Below are positions 18,121 through 26,570 of a stretch of DNA of 64,000 nucleotides, one piece after another. Location of the stretch: contig JBMOIC010000001.1 of NCBI GenBank assembly GCA_049317525.1, positions 121,506 through 185,505 on the forward strand, written 5' to 3'. Under the pieces are notes generated by a model. The model ran no database searches. It was not told the DNA's origin and worked only from the letters and a program-made list of their open reading frames with translations. The stretch is from UBA961 sp049317525. GTDB taxonomy: Bacteria > Bacteroidota > Ignavibacteria > Kapaibacteriales > UBA961. The translations under genes and the position numbers were made by a program. Position 1 is the stretch's first letter, and every line of letters starts with the position of its first letter.

Positions 18121-18759
18121 ATGAAAAAAGTACAAGTTGAAGTATTAGGACTATCACAAAGCCCTACAAGTAATGGCTCTTATGCGCTTATTTTAAAAGA
18201 AATAGATGGTGATAGACGCTTGCCTATTGTAATCGGCGCACCAGAAGCAGGGGCAATTGCATATGAATTAGAGGGAGTACATACTTCTAGACCTATGTCT
18301 CATGATTTAATGAAAACACTTATAGAAACATTTGAGTCTAAGGTAAAAGAAATATGTATTCATGAGTTAAAAGATAGTACATTTTTTGCGGCTATTACCC
18401 TCGAAAATACTACTATAGAAGTGGATTCTAGGCCTAGTGACGCTATAGCTTTAGCTTTACGATTTGATGCACCTATTTTTATCGTCGAATCATTACTTCA
18501 AGAAGCAGGCTTCTCACTAGATGAATTAGAGACAGATGATGATGATGACATAGAAGAAATTGAAGCTTTCGATATTGCTGATGAAGATGAAGAAGATGAA
18601 GATTTCTTTTTACCAAATAAGAAATCAAAAAAAGATAAAACGCAATCTTCTAAAACCAATAAAAAAGATCTTTTGCATGATGAATTACAAGCTGCAATTC
18701 AAGAAGAAGATTATGAAAAAGCAGCTAAAATTAGAGATGAAATAGAGAAGCTAAAGTAA
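18121..18759 (+). CDS. Bifunctional nuclease (BFN/DUF151) domain protein with UVR motif
   Basis: A 212-residue protein. Residues 1-130 are a DUF151/BFN domain (LPIVIGAPEAGAIAYELEG, SRPMSHDLMKTLIE, VDSRPSDAIALALRFDAPIF), a family for which RNase and DNase activity has been reported. A very acidic linker (about 137-162, long runs of D and E) and a Lys/Ser-rich stretch follow, ending in a UVR motif (LQAAIQEEDYEKAAKIRDEI), the helical hairpin that UvrB uses to contact UvrC. This BFN-UVR architecture is common in Bacteroidota and related phyla. Its role is unproven; a link to nucleic-acid repair or protein quality control is inference. Confidence 0.88.
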   Translation: MKKVQVEVLGLSQSPTSNGSYALILKEIDGDRRLPIVIGAPEAGAIAYELEGVHTSRPMSHDLMKTLIETFESKVKEICIHELKDSTFFAAITLENTTIEVDSRPSDAIALALRFDAPIFIVESLLQEAGFSLDELETDDDDDIEEIEAFDIADEDEEDEDFFLPNKKSKKDKTQSSKTNKKDLLHDELQAAIQEEDYEKAAKIRDEIEKLK

Positions 18760-18775
18760 TTCCTAACCTTTCGTC

Positions 18776-18805
18776 TTGTGTCTTTATATTTTATTCGTAT
18801 TTTTG
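18776..18805 (+). promoter_or_regulatory. Promoter of tRNA-Met
   Basis: TTG (18776-18778), 19 bases, TATTTTTG (18798-18805): an exact TTG-N19-TAnnTTTG match. The inferred start, near 18811, is about 25 bases before the mature tRNA 5' end. Its position ahead of a stable RNA gene makes it one of the more reliable promoter calls here. Confidence 0.65.
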
Positions 18806-18835
18806 TGACTTATTATTTTACTATAATATAAACGT

Positions 18836-18909
18836 GGCGGGGTAGCTCAGCCGGTTAGAGCAACGGAATCATAATCCGTGGGTCGGGGGTTCAAGTCCCT
18901 CTCCCGCTA
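18836..18909 (+). tRNA. tRNA-Met (anticodon CAT), elongator type
   Basis: A full cloverleaf can be drawn. The 7-bp acceptor stem pairs 18836-18842 with 18902-18908 (G-T wobbles at both ends). The D arm is GCTC/GAGC, the anticodon stem ACGGA/TCCGT encloses loop ATCATAA (anticodon CAT), and the T arm GGGGG/CCCTC encloses TTCAAGT. CCA is not encoded. The anticodon stem lacks the three G-C pairs of initiator tRNA, so it is elongator Met; tRNA-Ile2, which also has CAT and is modified to lysidine, cannot be fully excluded. Confidence 0.88.
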
Positions 18910-18915
18910 CAACAG

Positions 18916-18948
18916 AAAACCTTTGAATTATTTCAAAGGTTTTTTTTT
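18916..18948 (+). terminator. Rho-independent terminator after tRNA-Met
   Basis: A perfect 12-bp stem (18916-18927 with 18932-18943), a four-base loop TTAT and a T run. It begins 7 bases after the tRNA discriminator base. Confidence 0.85.
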
Positions 18949-19058
18949 ATACCAGAAATCATATGTCAAACCAAGTATATTTCATGTAGACTAATTTGTT
19001 GATAAATTCATTAGAGTTGCATTTAGGTAGTGAATATTCAATTTTTTAGTATAAGTGT

Positions 19059-20096
19059 ATGAGATTCTATAAAGGATGTAATTATTTTTTAATTTTTCTA
19101 TGTAGTATAGTATTTTCATCGTTTCTTCTAGGGAAAACTTCTAAGCCTCCGATATATGTACATTATGGATTATTTGTAAAAAAACTTTCAGTAGATTTTA
19201 AGGCTTCTACCTTCCATTCAGAATTTTATTGGTGGGCAATCTTTACAAATGACTCTACTAAAACGGGTATCTCTAATGATGATATTTTACAATTTGAATA
19301 TGTAAATGGAATTGATGTAGAGGTTGGTTCTATTAAAAACGAAATGCAATATTCAAGAAAAAATGGTGATACATCACTCATAATGGGTTTTCATCAAGGT
19401 GAATTTTACTTTACTCCTGATTTTAGTATGTATCCATTCGATGAACAAGTATTAGATATCATTGTTGAAAATTCATTGTTTCCTTCAAGCGAATTGATTT
19501 TTATCTCTGATTCATCATCTTATATTGTTTCTCAACAGCTAAGTCATTTAAGAGGATTATCAGATGATTTGATTAAAAGCAATAAAACGGGTAGTTACCA
19601 TATACATAAAACTGACATTGCTATTGTAGATGGCATTTACAATACAAATTTTGGAGATGCTACTGCTCCAAATACTTCATATTACAGTAGGATAAAAGCT
19701 TCAATATTAATAAATAGATCTTTTCTGCCATATATAAGCAAGCTAATTATTCCTTTAATCATCATTTTGATTTTAGTGTATTTTGTGTTCTTTCTGCCAG
19801 CTGAAAAACTTGATATTGCTGCTGGATTAACTGTAACTTCTTTATTAAGTGCAATTGCTTTTCAAACAGCTGTGAGTACAGATATTCCAGAGATTGGTTA
19901 TATCATCTATATTGATAAGGTTTTTTATACTTGTTATTTCTTGATTGCTTTGTCTATGGCGCAATCGTTAATTACCTATTATTTAGATTTCTCTGGCGAA
20001 GAAAAAAAGGTTAAACTAGCTTCACAACTAGATTATATATTTAGATTTTTATTTCCTCTCCTTTTTTTGGCTGCAGTTATTTTATTTGCACTATGA
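19059..20096 (+). CDS. Prokaryotic pentameric ligand-gated ion channel (GLIC/ELIC family)
   Basis: A 345-residue Cys-loop-type channel subunit without the cysteines. A signal peptide (about 1-25) precedes an extracellular beta-sandwich with the family hallmark FTPDFSMYPFDEQVLDI (YPFD at 125-128). Four membrane helices follow: M1 about 221-246 (FLPYISKLIIPLIIILI), M2 about 252-275 (GLTVTSLLSAIAFQTAV), M3 about 283-308 and M4 about 325-344. The M2-M3 loop STDIPEIGYI keeps the conserved Pro. By my alignment to GLIC from memory, M2 has an acidic residue at -2' (Asp252) and Leu at 9', which suggests a cation-selective pore. The ligand is unknown. The next gene overlaps by 4 bases. Confidence 0.85.
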   Translation: MRFYKGCNYFLIFLCSIVFSSFLLGKTSKPPIYVHYGLFVKKLSVDFKASTFHSEFYWWAIFTNDSTKTGISNDDILQFEYVNGIDVEVGSIKNEMQYSRKNGDTSLIMGFHQGEFYFTPDFSMYPFDEQVLDIIVENSLFPSSELIFISDSSSYIVSQQLSHLRGLSDDLIKSNKTGSYHIHKTDIAIVDGIYNTNFGDATAPNTSYYSRIKASILINRSFLPYISKLIIPLIIILILVYFVFFLPAEKLDIAAGLTVTSLLSAIAFQTAVSTDIPEIGYIIYIDKVFYTCYFLIALSMAQSLITYYLDFSGEEKKVKLASQLDYIFRFLFPLLFLAAVILFAL

Positions 20097-21130
20097 ATCA
20101 AGAAAGAAATATATGGATTGACTTTATTCGCTCTATTGCAATTATTATTATGATTATTGCAAATAGTGCGGCAGTGATTGGAAATAAAGAATATTCTTAT
20201 TTTTTTAGAATCATATGCTCTTTGGCTGCACCTTTATTTGTGCTATTATCTGGTATCTCGTTTTCAGTTTCAAGCAAGTATCAAAGTACTTCTCATACTA
20301 AAACCAGAAGTGCTTTGTACTTACTTATAACAGCTTCTTGTATCGATCTGTTTATTTGGCAAAGCCCTCCTTTTTATACTTTTGATGTATTATATATTAT
20401 TGCCTTCGGAATCTTCCTCAATATCTTTTTAAACCATAAAACGCTAGTGTATTTTCTAAGTTTTATACTATTAAGTATTGGTCTTGCTGTGTATTTGCAG
20501 GTAGTTTTACCCTACAGATTTGAGATGCAAGAAATCTCTTTACAAAATATTGTAGATATGAATATAAGAGACTACATTATGTCTAGTATTCGATATATGT
20601 TTGTGGATGGCTGGTTCCCAATATTCCCATGGATTTGCTTGCCGATAATAGGCACATTGATTGTAAAATATCAATCTATTTATCAATCTAATAAGCTATA
20701 TGTTTATATGTTCTCACTTTTTGCACTTCTAGTTAGCATATATGGTTTAATTACTGCATCTTCTATTGTGCCATTAAGAAATGGATATGTTGAACTTTTT
20801 TACCCAGCTTCATATTTAATTTTTATTCTTGTTTGTTCTGGTGCTCTTCTATTTTTTACCAATACTTTTCACAATAAAACATCAAATACATTCATAAACT
20901 ATTTTAGTATGATAGGTAAATATTCTTTATTTATTTATATCATTCATATAGCAATTATACATTTTGTTTTGGATGTATTTTTCAATTCTTTAGATGCATC
21001 ATCATTTGCAGTGGTTATGGTAATATTTACAGTGAGTCTTTATGTAATTATAGCAATGCTTGAGTTAACAAAAGCCAGGCATATTATTCAAAGATTACCA
21101 TTTTCAATTTCCAAGATTATTGGCTTATAG
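20093..21130 (+). CDS. Multi-pass membrane protein, DUF1624 / acyltransferase-like
   Basis: A 345-residue protein of about ten predicted membrane helices. The N-terminal motif WIDFIRSIAIIIMIIANSAA, followed by LAAPLFVLLSGISFSV, is the layout of DUF1624/YeiB and heparan-alpha-glucosaminide N-acetyltransferase-like proteins, which move acyl groups across the membrane. The usual His/Asn after the first motif is an Asn here. Its ATG overlaps the stop of the ion-channel gene (ATGA), so the two are surely co-translated. Whether it modifies a glycan, a lipid or the channel itself is unknown. Confidence 0.65.
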   Translation: MNQERNIWIDFIRSIAIIIMIIANSAAVIGNKEYSYFFRIICSLAAPLFVLLSGISFSVSSKYQSTSHTKTRSALYLLITASCIDLFIWQSPPFYTFDVLYIIAFGIFLNIFLNHKTLVYFLSFILLSIGLAVYLQVVLPYRFEMQEISLQNIVDMNIRDYIMSSIRYMFVDGWFPIFPWICLPIIGTLIVKYQSIYQSNKLYVYMFSLFALLVSIYGLITASSIVPLRNGYVELFYPASYLIFILVCSGALLFFTNTFHNKTSNTFINYFSMIGKYSLFIYIIHIAIIHFVLDVFFNSLDASSFAVVMVIFTVSLYVIIAMLELTKARHIIQRLPFSISKIIGL

Positions 21131-21253
21131 CACATAATCTCATAAAACATTTATTAATATTTATAAAAATTTACTCTGCCTACTTATTATTATGATCAGT
21201 ATTGTTTCTTGTAATTAAGATGATCAATCTCAAGTATTTGAATACAATGGAGT

Positions 21254-21946
21254 TCAACTTTTCTGTGCTTTTTCAATTTTTTTAAAATATACAAAAGAGT
21301 ATGTAATGGGGGCAATCACGATTAAACCAATCCACATCAGAAAAATTGTAAAAATAATGTCTGAGTTAATATGTAATAATTGAAGAAGAAGTAAAAGACA
21401 CAATATCAGTATGCCAGAAATTACCCATAGATATCCTCCAAATTTATGAGTAGATGTCCATACTTCTTTATTTGACAGCGTCCAAGGCGTCCTAATACCT
21501 ATAAAGTAATTCTGTTCTATATCAATCATACTATTTCCCAGAACAATCATAAATATAATAAGTGCATAAAATATATATGAAGTGATATTATAGGGAGAAC
21601 CAGTAATTGACAAAGTAGTTGCAAAATGTATAAATAATAGCAATGAATGTAGGGCTAATCTAATTGTTAACAGAACTTTTTCAAAAGAAGGATAATTGAA
21701 CTTACTGGGGTCAATTTTTGGAAGATATTTCAAAAAGAAATATAAACCAATAATAATTCCAGGAAATAGCAATAATCCCATTGCTTTATCGGCATAATTA
21801 TCTGGATTTCCAGCAAAATCCCAATGAATTGGAACAATATCAGGGGCAAAAGGCCAAATGTATACAGTTAGGACGATTGGAAAAAGAACCATTCCAATAA
21901 TTAATAATTCTTTCCATTTGATACTATTCTGATGTGGCATATTCAT
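21254..21946 (-). CDS. SdpI family membrane protein (DUF1648)
   Basis: A 230-residue protein with six or so membrane helices. The DUF1648 start includes VPIHWDFAGNPDNYADKAMG (about 37-56). The SdpI signature follows near residues 135-170: NYFIGIRTPWTLSNKEVW, then THKFGGYLWVISG. In Bacillus, SdpI gives immunity to the SdpC toxin and sequesters a repressor; most homologues elsewhere have no known toxin partner, and none is visible here. The gene stands alone, converging with the channel operon across a 123-bp gap. Confidence 0.88.
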   Translation of the reverse strand: MNMPHQNSIKWKELLIIGMVLFPIVLTVYIWPFAPDIVPIHWDFAGNPDNYADKAMGLLLFPGIIIGLYFFLKYLPKIDPSKFNYPSFEKVLLTIRLALHSLLLFIHFATTLSITGSPYNITSYIFYALIIFMIVLGNSMIDIEQNYFIGIRTPWTLSNKEVWTSTHKFGGYLWVISGILILCLLLLLQLLHINSDIIFTIFLMWIGLIVIAPITYSFVYFKKIEKAQKS

Positions 21947-22190
21947 TCCTTAAAGTTTCAATAGTGCTATAATTTTCACATGCAATGATTCTGCAATTCA
22001 TGATATGTATCCTATTTGATCATTCATATGATTGAAAGTAGACATTAAAATATTACACAATAATATGCAAAAACTATACATCAAAAAATGAGTCATAAGA
22101 TTTAACAATTATGAAATATTAGTAATAATCCAAGGTTTCAGGATTAAATATCTATTTTTGTAGTATTATTGTTTTATAAAATTGAGATTT

Positions 22191-24035
22191 ATGAGTACAG
22201 AGTCATTTAGATTAGACATAAGAAATATTGCAATCATTGCGCATGTGGATCATGGTAAGACAACATTGGTTGATCACTTATTAAGACAAAGCGGTACTTT
22301 CCGTGAGAACCAAGCGGTTGTAGAACGCATAATGGATTCTAATGATTTAGAGCGTGAAAAAGGCATTACAATAATGGCTAAGAATGCAGCCGTTCGTTGG
22401 GGTGATATCAAAATCAATATCGTAGATACTCCTGGCCACTCCGACTTTGGTGGGGAGGTAGAACGAATTCTTAGTATGGTTGATGGTGTTCTGCTTTTGG
22501 TAGATGCTGCCGAGGGACCTTTACCCCAAACAAGATTTGTACTTAAAAAAGCTCTTGAGTTAAATTTAATACCTATAGTTGTTATAAATAAAATCGACAG
22601 ATCAGATGCCCGTGCTCCGGAAGTATTGGATGAGATTTTAGAACTTTTTATCGCTTTAGGCGCCGATTATCATCAATTAGATTTTCCTGTTATTTATGCT
22701 ATTGCTAAACAGGGTAAGTCTACATTATCGTTAGATACTCCTGCTGAAACATTAGCACCATTATTAGAAACGATTATTTCAACAATTCCACCCCCTAAAT
22801 TTGAACCAGCAAAACCATTTCAAATGATAATCACAGCTTTGGGCTGGAGTGATTATATCGGTCGTATTGCTATTGGTAGGATTCAGACTGGGTCAGTAGC
22901 AATGGGTGATTCAGTTGTTTTGATTCGTCCAGATAAATCTATCGAGCAACAAAGAATCACTAAAATGTATGCTTATGAAGGAGTTCATAGAGCTGAAATT
23001 CTAGAAGCGTCTGCTGGTGAAATTATTGCTCTTTCAGGATTCGAAAATGTGCATATTGGTGATACTATTTCAGATCCTTCTTGCACAGAACCATTAGCAT
23101 ATGTTAATATAGAAGAACCAACTATTGCAATGGAATTTAGCGTTAATAATTCTCCATTTGCAGGTCGCGAAGGTAAGCATGTTACAACTCCTAAGATTAG
23201 AGAGCGCCTGTTTAGAGAATTAAGAACAAATGTTGCATTAAGAGTAGCAGAAACAGATTCTCCTGATACATTCAAGGTTTCTGGAAGAGGTGAACTTCAA
23301 TTGGCCATTTTAATAGAGACGATGCGTCGCGAAGGTTATGAATTTGCTGTTTCTAAACCAGAAGTTCTCTTTAAGCGTAATGAAGATAATAAATTACTAG
23401 AACCAATCGAGCATGTAATCGTTGATGTTCCAGATGCTCATATTGGTACAGTAATAGAGATATTAGGTAGACGTAAGGGTGAAATGGTAAATATGATGCC
23501 AACTGGCGATGTTATTCGAGCAGAGTTTTATGTTCCAGCCAGAGGTTTAATTGGTTTTAGAACAGAATTTTTAACATCTACAAGAGGTTCGGGAATCATT
23601 CATCATACATTTCATGATTATCAACCCTATAAAGGTAATATCACAGGCCGAACTAAGGGTGCTCTCGTTTCTATGGAAACCGGATCATCTACAGCTTATG
23701 CTTTAGAAATGGTTCAAGAACGTGGCGTTATGTTTGTTAGTCCTGGTATTGAGATTTATGAAGGAATGGTAGTTGGCGAAAATAGTAGAGAAGACGATAT
23801 GAGCGTAAATCCATGTAGAGCTAAGCATTTAACAAATATGCGAGCAAGTGGTTCTGATGGTATCGTACGTTTAGATTCTCCAAGACAAATGAGCCTAGAA
23901 CAATTTATCGAGTTTATAGAAGATGATGAATTATTAGAAGTTACACCCGTTACTTTAAGAATTCGTAAGAAAATTCTTGATTCAACAGCAAGACAAAGAG
24001 CAGCAAAACGCTCTAAAAATCAACCTGATGCATAA
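22191..24035 (+). CDS. typA: Ribosome-associated GTPase TypA/BipA
   Basis: Translational GTPase of 614 residues, close to the usual length, acting on 50S assembly and stress or cold adaptation. The G1 motif AHVDHGKTT is at 17-25, followed by REKGITIMAKNAAV (switch I), DTPGHSDFGGEVERIL (G3) and the VINKIDRS G4 stretch; the EF-G-like domains and the TypA-specific C-terminal domain follow (RGLIGFRTEFLT, GSSTAYALEMVQERG). A reading from 22182 would need TTG; the ATG at 22191 gives the expected N-terminus. A strong hairpin terminator follows. Confidence 0.97.
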   Translation: MSTESFRLDIRNIAIIAHVDHGKTTLVDHLLRQSGTFRENQAVVERIMDSNDLEREKGITIMAKNAAVRWGDIKINIVDTPGHSDFGGEVERILSMVDGVLLLVDAAEGPLPQTRFVLKKALELNLIPIVVINKIDRSDARAPEVLDEILELFIALGADYHQLDFPVIYAIAKQGKSTLSLDTPAETLAPLLETIISTIPPPKFEPAKPFQMIITALGWSDYIGRIAIGRIQTGSVAMGDSVVLIRPDKSIEQQRITKMYAYEGVHRAEILEASAGEIIALSGFENVHIGDTISDPSCTEPLAYVNIEEPTIAMEFSVNNSPFAGREGKHVTTPKIRERLFRELRTNVALRVAETDSPDTFKVSGRGELQLAILIETMRREGYEFAVSKPEVLFKRNEDNKLLEPIEHVIVDVPDAHIGTVIEILGRRKGEMVNMMPTGDVIRAEFYVPARGLIGFRTEFLTSTRGSGIIHHTFHDYQPYKGNITGRTKGALVSMETGSSTAYALEMVQERGVMFVSPGIEIYEGMVVGENSREDDMSVNPCRAKHLTNMRASGSDGIVRLDSPRQMSLEQFIEFIEDDELLEVTPVTLRIRKKILDSTARQRAAKRSKNQPDA

Positions 24036-24063
24036 TTATCTCATCAACTCACACATAAAAGTG

Positions 24064-24098
24064 AAAAAGCCCGAATCAATTTTTTTTCGGGCTTTTTT
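24064..24098 (+). terminator. Rho-independent terminator after typA
   Basis: Stem AAAAAGCCCGAA (24064-24075) pairs with TTCGGGCTTTTT (24086-24097) around a T-rich 10-base loop, ending in T residues. It lies 28 bp after the typA stop. Confidence 0.85.
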
Positions 24099-24104
24099 GT
24101 TGTA

Positions 24105-24132
24105 TTGTCTAAGTTATAAAAATGCTATTTTG
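24105..24132 (+). promoter_or_regulatory. Possible recA promoter
   Basis: TTG (24105-24107), 18 bases, TATTTTG (24126-24132) is one base short in both spacer and -7 element compared with the TTG-N19-TAnnTTTG pattern. It is the best candidate between the typA terminator and recA. No LexA box of a known consensus was recognised. Confidence 0.3.
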
Positions 24133-24224
24133 TACTCAATAAAGTACATTCATATACAATGATATCAACTAATTGATACATACTCGAAGGGGATTCATCA
24201 TAACAATTCTAAGGATTTTTTTAT

Positions 24225-25268
24225 ATGGCCGATTTAAAATCAGAAAAAGTAAAAGAGCATGCTAGTAATGCATTAAAAATTGACAATGCAAAATTAAAGC
24301 TTGCTGATAATGCAATGGAACAGATTGATAAGCAATTTGGTAAAGGTTCTATTATACGTTTAGCGGATGCGAAACCACTTGCTATCGACGCTATTTCGAC
24401 AGGATCTATTTCTTTTGATGCATGCCTTGGTATTGGTGGTGTACCCAAAGGAAGAATCGTCGAGATTTATGGTCCCGAATCTTCTGGAAAAACTACAATC
24501 TGTTTGCATATATTAGCAAATGCACAAAAAAATGGTGGAATAGCTGCATTTATTGATGCTGAGCACGCATTAGATACTAAATATGCTCAAAAACTTGGAG
24601 TTGATTTAGGACAATTGCTTATCTCTCAACCTGAATTTGGAGAACAAGCATTAGAAATTGTTGAAACCTTAGTAAGAAGTAATGCAATTGATGCTATAGT
24701 TATTGATTCTGTTGCAGCATTAACTCCAAGAGTAGAAATAGAAGGCGATATGGGTGAAGCACAAATGGGTTCACAAGCTCGTTTGATGTCACAAGCAATG
24801 AGAAAACTTAATGCTGCTATAGGTAGATCCAATACATGTGTGATTTTCACAAATCAACTAAGAAGCAAAATTGGAGTTATTTATGGTAATCCTGAAACTA
24901 CAACTGGTGGAAATGCATTAAAATATTATGCTTCCGTTAGAATCGATGTCAGAAGAAAAGATGTAATTAAAGATGGACAAGAAATCATCGGAAATAGAGT
25001 AAGGGCAAAAGTTGTTAAAAATAAAGTTGCTCCGCCATTCCGTGAAACTGAATTTGATATTTTATATAATGAAGGGATTTCCAAGGCTGGTGATATGTTA
25101 GATGTTGCAATTGAACATGGTATTATCGCTAAAAGTGGTTCTTGGTTAACATATAAAGAAGATAGAGTTCAAGGAAGAGATGGTTTCCGAAAACTTATGG
25201 AAACTAATTCAACAATGTTTAATGAAATTGAACTAGAAGTGAAAAAAGCTCTTCATATAGACAAATAA
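24225..25268 (+). CDS. recA: Recombinase RecA
   Basis: Homologous recombination and SOS protein of 347 residues. Walker A GPESSGKT is at about 83-90, preceded by the RecA start KQFGKGSIIRL and the STGSISFDACLGIGGVPKGRIVEIYG stretch. Loop L1/L2 segments are present (EGDMGEAQMGSQARLMSQA, FTNQLRSKIGVIYGNPETTTGGNALKYYAS). The C-terminal tail is short and mixed-charge. It is monocistronic, with its own bidirectional terminator. Confidence 0.98.
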   Translation: MADLKSEKVKEHASNALKIDNAKLKLADNAMEQIDKQFGKGSIIRLADAKPLAIDAISTGSISFDACLGIGGVPKGRIVEIYGPESSGKTTICLHILANAQKNGGIAAFIDAEHALDTKYAQKLGVDLGQLLISQPEFGEQALEIVETLVRSNAIDAIVIDSVAALTPRVEIEGDMGEAQMGSQARLMSQAMRKLNAAIGRSNTCVIFTNQLRSKIGVIYGNPETTTGGNALKYYASVRIDVRRKDVIKDGQEIIGNRVRAKVVKNKVAPPFRETEFDILYNEGISKAGDMLDVAIEHGIIAKSGSWLTYKEDRVQGRDGFRKLMETNSTMFNEIELEVKKALHIDK

Positions 25269-25285
25269 TCCAAAACAATGATTGT

Positions 25286-25317
25286 AAAGCCTGCTATCAA
25301 CATAGCGGGCTTTTTTT
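25286..25317 (+). terminator. Bidirectional terminator between recA and mtgA
   Basis: A 12-bp stem (25286-25297 with 25302-25313, one G-T pair) and a CAAC loop are flanked by AAA on the left and a T tract on the right, so it can act in both directions. The convergent mtgA stop codon lies inside the T tract, so its 3' untranslated RNA is almost only this hairpin. Confidence 0.8.
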
Positions 25318-26017
25318 ATGGCAAAGCAATTCCACCCATTCTTGCTTGAATTCCATTGCTTCTTTGCTTAATATATCCTGTAGGAGCAGCTGGAGACCAT
25401 TTTCTGGGATTTGGTAATACTGCAGCCAATAAAGCAGCTTCACGTTTTGTGATAGTTTTGGCACTTTTCTTAAAATATTGCTGGCTAGCTGCCTCAACTC
25501 CATATATACCATTCCCCCACTCTATCGAATTAACATAAATTTCTAATATTCTCTTTTTTCCCCATATTGCTTCTATGAGAATAGTAAAATATGCTTCTAA
25601 ACCCTTGCGAATATAATTTCTTCCCTGCCATAAAAATACATTCTTAGACGTCTGCATAGAAATTGTACTAGCTCCAATTATTTTTTTTCCCTTTCTCATC
25701 GTATTGATTCGCCTTGCACGCTTAATAGCATTCCAATCAAAACCATCATGCCTTAAAAATTTCCCGTCTTCTGCACTAATTACTGCTCTTAATAGATTAG
25801 GAGAAATTTCTTCATAATCTACCCAATCTTTATCTATTCCAACAAATTTTCCTTGAATAATCCCTTCTATTGGGCGAAGTAACATCAATGGAGTAATAGG
25901 AGGATTTATCACTGTATACACCGCAACCAAAAATACTGATCCTAAAATAAAAAGGACAATAATCTTAAATATTAATTTAAAGAATCCAATAAACGTAAAT
26001 TTTTTAGGTTTTTGCAT
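25316..26017 (-). CDS. mtgA: Monofunctional peptidoglycan transglycosylase
   Basis: A single GT51 domain (233 residues from the ATG at 26017) that polymerises lipid II into glycan strands. An N-terminal membrane helix (about 10-32) precedes the catalytic ISAEDGKFLRHDGFDW (Glu in SAED), the GASTISMQTSKNVFLW motif and YVNSIEWGNGIYGVEAA. There is no transpeptidase domain. A longer reading to 26134 adds 39 residues with no membrane-protein logic and would run into the divergent regulator gene, so the internal Met (MQKPKKFTF) is the likely start. It complements the class A PBP at 3858-6008. Confidence 0.93.
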   Translation of the reverse strand: MQKPKKFTFIGFFKLIFKIIVLFILGSVFLVAVYTVINPPITPLMLLRPIEGIIQGKFVGIDKDWVDYEEISPNLLRAVISAEDGKFLRHDGFDWNAIKRARRINTMRKGKKIIGASTISMQTSKNVFLWQGRNYIRKGLEAYFTILIEAIWGKKRILEIYVNSIEWGNGIYGVEAASQQYFKKSAKTITKREAALLAAVLPNPRKWSPAAPTGYIKQRSNGIQARMGGIALP

Positions 26018-26076
26018 TAAATATCTAATTTTCTTAATTTGAAGCAAATATTTACTTAGTGTTTCAAGAATATACG

Positions 26077-26532
26077 ATGTCTGAATTAAAAGAAGTTGAC
26101 AAGCACATCTGTTCGATATTGCAGGATTCCGCAAGAATACAATTGAGTCACATTGCAGAACAAGTTGGAATGTCTATTCCAGCAATAAGCGAGCATGTAA
26201 GAAAGCTTGAGGAATTGGGAATAATTCAAGGTTATCAAGCTCGTTTATCACCAATGTCTTTTGGTTTTGATATAACAGCGCATGTATTTGTTGATATTGA
26301 ATCGAGCATATATTATGAAACATTTATAGAAGTATGTAAATCTTTATCAGAGATCTTAGAATGCCATGCTATAACTGGAAATGCATCACATTTATTAAAA
26401 ATCAGAACCAAGAACACACATTCATTAGAGAAGCTACTTTCTAGTTTACAACAGATACCTGGTGTAAAAAGGACTGTAACAAATTTAGTGCTTTCGACGC
26501 ATATTGAATCATTTACTCTTCCTATTATTTAA
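26077..26532 (+). CDS. Lrp/AsnC family transcriptional regulator
   Basis: A 151-residue one-component regulator. The N-terminal winged helix (about 4-55: VDKHICSILQDSARIQLSHI and MSIPAISEHVRKLEELGII) is followed by an AsnC/RAM ligand-binding domain (about 65-145, including ECHAITGNASHLLKI, the Lrp effector loop). A GTG at 26059 is in frame, but the ATG at 26077 gives the normal family length. It starts 59 bp from mtgA in the opposite direction and ends 38 bp before glnN. Co-transcription with glutamine synthetase suggests it senses an amino acid, perhaps glutamine, and controls glnN and itself; this is inference. Confidence 0.93.
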   Translation: MSELKEVDKHICSILQDSARIQLSHIAEQVGMSIPAISEHVRKLEELGIIQGYQARLSPMSFGFDITAHVFVDIESSIYYETFIEVCKSLSEILECHAITGNASHLLKIRTKNTHSLEKLLSSLQQIPGVKRTVTNLVLSTHIESFTLPII

Positions 26533-26570
26533 TCTTATGTTATAAATCATTTTTTAATACAGGTTATATC

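Noticed and set aside
22153..22160. TATTTTTG ahead of typA as a promoter
   Set aside because: The -7 element is exact, but no TTG occurs 18-21 bases upstream, so I did not list it.
26018..26134. N-terminal extension of mtgA
   Set aside because: It would place 39 residues before the membrane anchor and overlap the divergent Lrp gene; the internal ATG gives a normal protein.
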